Below, piece after piece: positions 63,502 to 64,000 of a stretch of DNA of 64,000 bases. The DNA is from Syngnathus acus (Eukaryota; Chordata; Actinopteri; Syngnathiformes; Syngnathidae). Position 1 is the first letter of the stretch. Every line of letters begins with the position of its first letter. The stretch is from the NCBI RefSeq assembly GCF_901709675.1, contig NC_051088.1, positions 5,665,664-5,729,663 on the forward strand, in the 5' to 3' direction. Under the pieces are notes generated by a model. That model was not told the origin of the DNA and made no database searches. It was given only the letters and a program-made list of their open reading frames with translations. The position numbers were made by a program, and so were the translations under genes.

Positions 63502-63735
63502 AGAACAAATTCACTTGATCATACACGGTCGATCTCCTAAAGCACGGGATACGGACAAGGTTAAAAAAAAAAAAAAACTGTGCCTTGCTGCCGCTCCAGT
63601 GCTTTTCCAGGGCGTCTTTTATGCTAAATAATTTGTATCCATAGCAACCTAGTATAAAGAGTTACTAAACATTTCTCTGACATTAAACCTCCCCCCAAAA
63701 ATCTAAATCACTTTCTAATAAATTAGCTCTAACAT

Positions 63736-63825
63736 GCAAATTCCACACAGAAAGGCCAGAGCTGGAATTAACCCCACAACCTTCGCACTGAGGCGGACGT
63801 TATAACCAGTGCACCACCGTGCCTC
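63736..63825 (-). mobile_element. SINE head fragment, reverse orientation
   Basis: GAGGCGGACGTTATAACCAG and TGCACCACCGTGCC are the inverted tRNA-like head, preceded by TGCAAATTCCACACAG from the body start. This is the part missing from the copy at 62859, but the two are 650 bp apart and not obviously one insertion. Confidence 0.75.
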
Positions 63826-64000
63826 ATCCTCATTAGCAAAGTAACATGCAAGCTAACATTTTTTTTTTTTTAAATCACAAGAGAACAATTATGCATAGCA
63901 GTGTTTCAAATTTGTAGTTTGCATCCTTTGAGTAATCCAATGACCTTTTAGACGTCTTTCAAATAAACGGTGCTAACGAGTGCAGTTACACTGATAACAC

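Larger units (their letters stand above)
55472..64000 (+). other. Contactin intron after Ig5, running past the window end
   Basis: A phase-1 intron of at least 8.5 kb. I read it for an Ig6 exon (a G-starting junction followed by a Pro-Thr-Arg-like beginning and a VGESxxLPC-like strand) and found none. It holds an hAT-like element (55703), retroposon fragments (57884, 58100), an L1-like relic (60055), a Tc1-like derivative (60869), a LINE 3' end (61280), a SINE (62859) and an AAT tract (63451). Confidence 0.75.

Noticed and set aside
55472-64000. Search for contactin Ig6 exon
   Set aside because: No stretch with the expected phase, cysteine strand and splice sites was found.

Overview
The window looks like a vertebrate, almost certainly teleost fish, chromosome segment. 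It is AT-rich, intron-rich and dense in microsatellites. It carries transposon types common in ray-finned fish: tRNA-headed SINEs ending in (ATGG)n, L2/Rex-like and L1-like LINE relics, short hAT-like and Tc1-like elements, and palindromic elements with TACCGTATTT ends. I see no bacterial, phage, plasmid or CRISPR features. The species cannot be named from the sequence alone.

The only protein-coding gene I can support is the 5' half of a contactin gene on the + strand. Eleven coding exons between 39526 and 55471 join with no phase conflict into an uninterrupted 500-codon reading frame: a signal peptide followed by five complete Ig domains. Each Ig domain keeps its cysteine pair and core tryptophan. 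The product is a GPI-anchored neuronal cell-adhesion protein. By remembered comparison it belongs to the contactin-3/4/6 group and is closest to contactin-3. A GC-rich block at about 33.2-33.9 kb ending in a strong splice donor (33903/33904) is a plausible promoter plus non-coding first exon. The Ig6 and fibronectin exons are not in the window, which ends at least 8.5 kb into the intron after Ig5.

Region by region: 1-33 kb is gene-poor and holds a LINE 3' end (3.66-4.39 kb), SINE copies, an hAT-like element, long GATA/GACA, GT and CT tracts, and two palindromic TACCGTATTT elements (27.9-29.8 kb). From 33.9 to 39.5 kb is the presumed first intron, with an hAT-like short element and a telomere-like degenerate minisatellite. 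From 39.5 to 55.5 kb are the contactin exons; their introns hold a SINE nested in another retroposon, an hAT-like element, and a third TACCGTATTT element with a perfect 29-bp inverted repeat. From 55.5 to 64 kb is the next intron, with L1, Tc1-like, LINE and SINE remnants.

The observations I rate highest are the family of structurally different elements sharing the same termini, the 118-bp GC-rich tandem repeats inside one of them, the datable nested insertion, and the weak-donor 77-bp intron in Ig2 whose retention gives an immediate stop.
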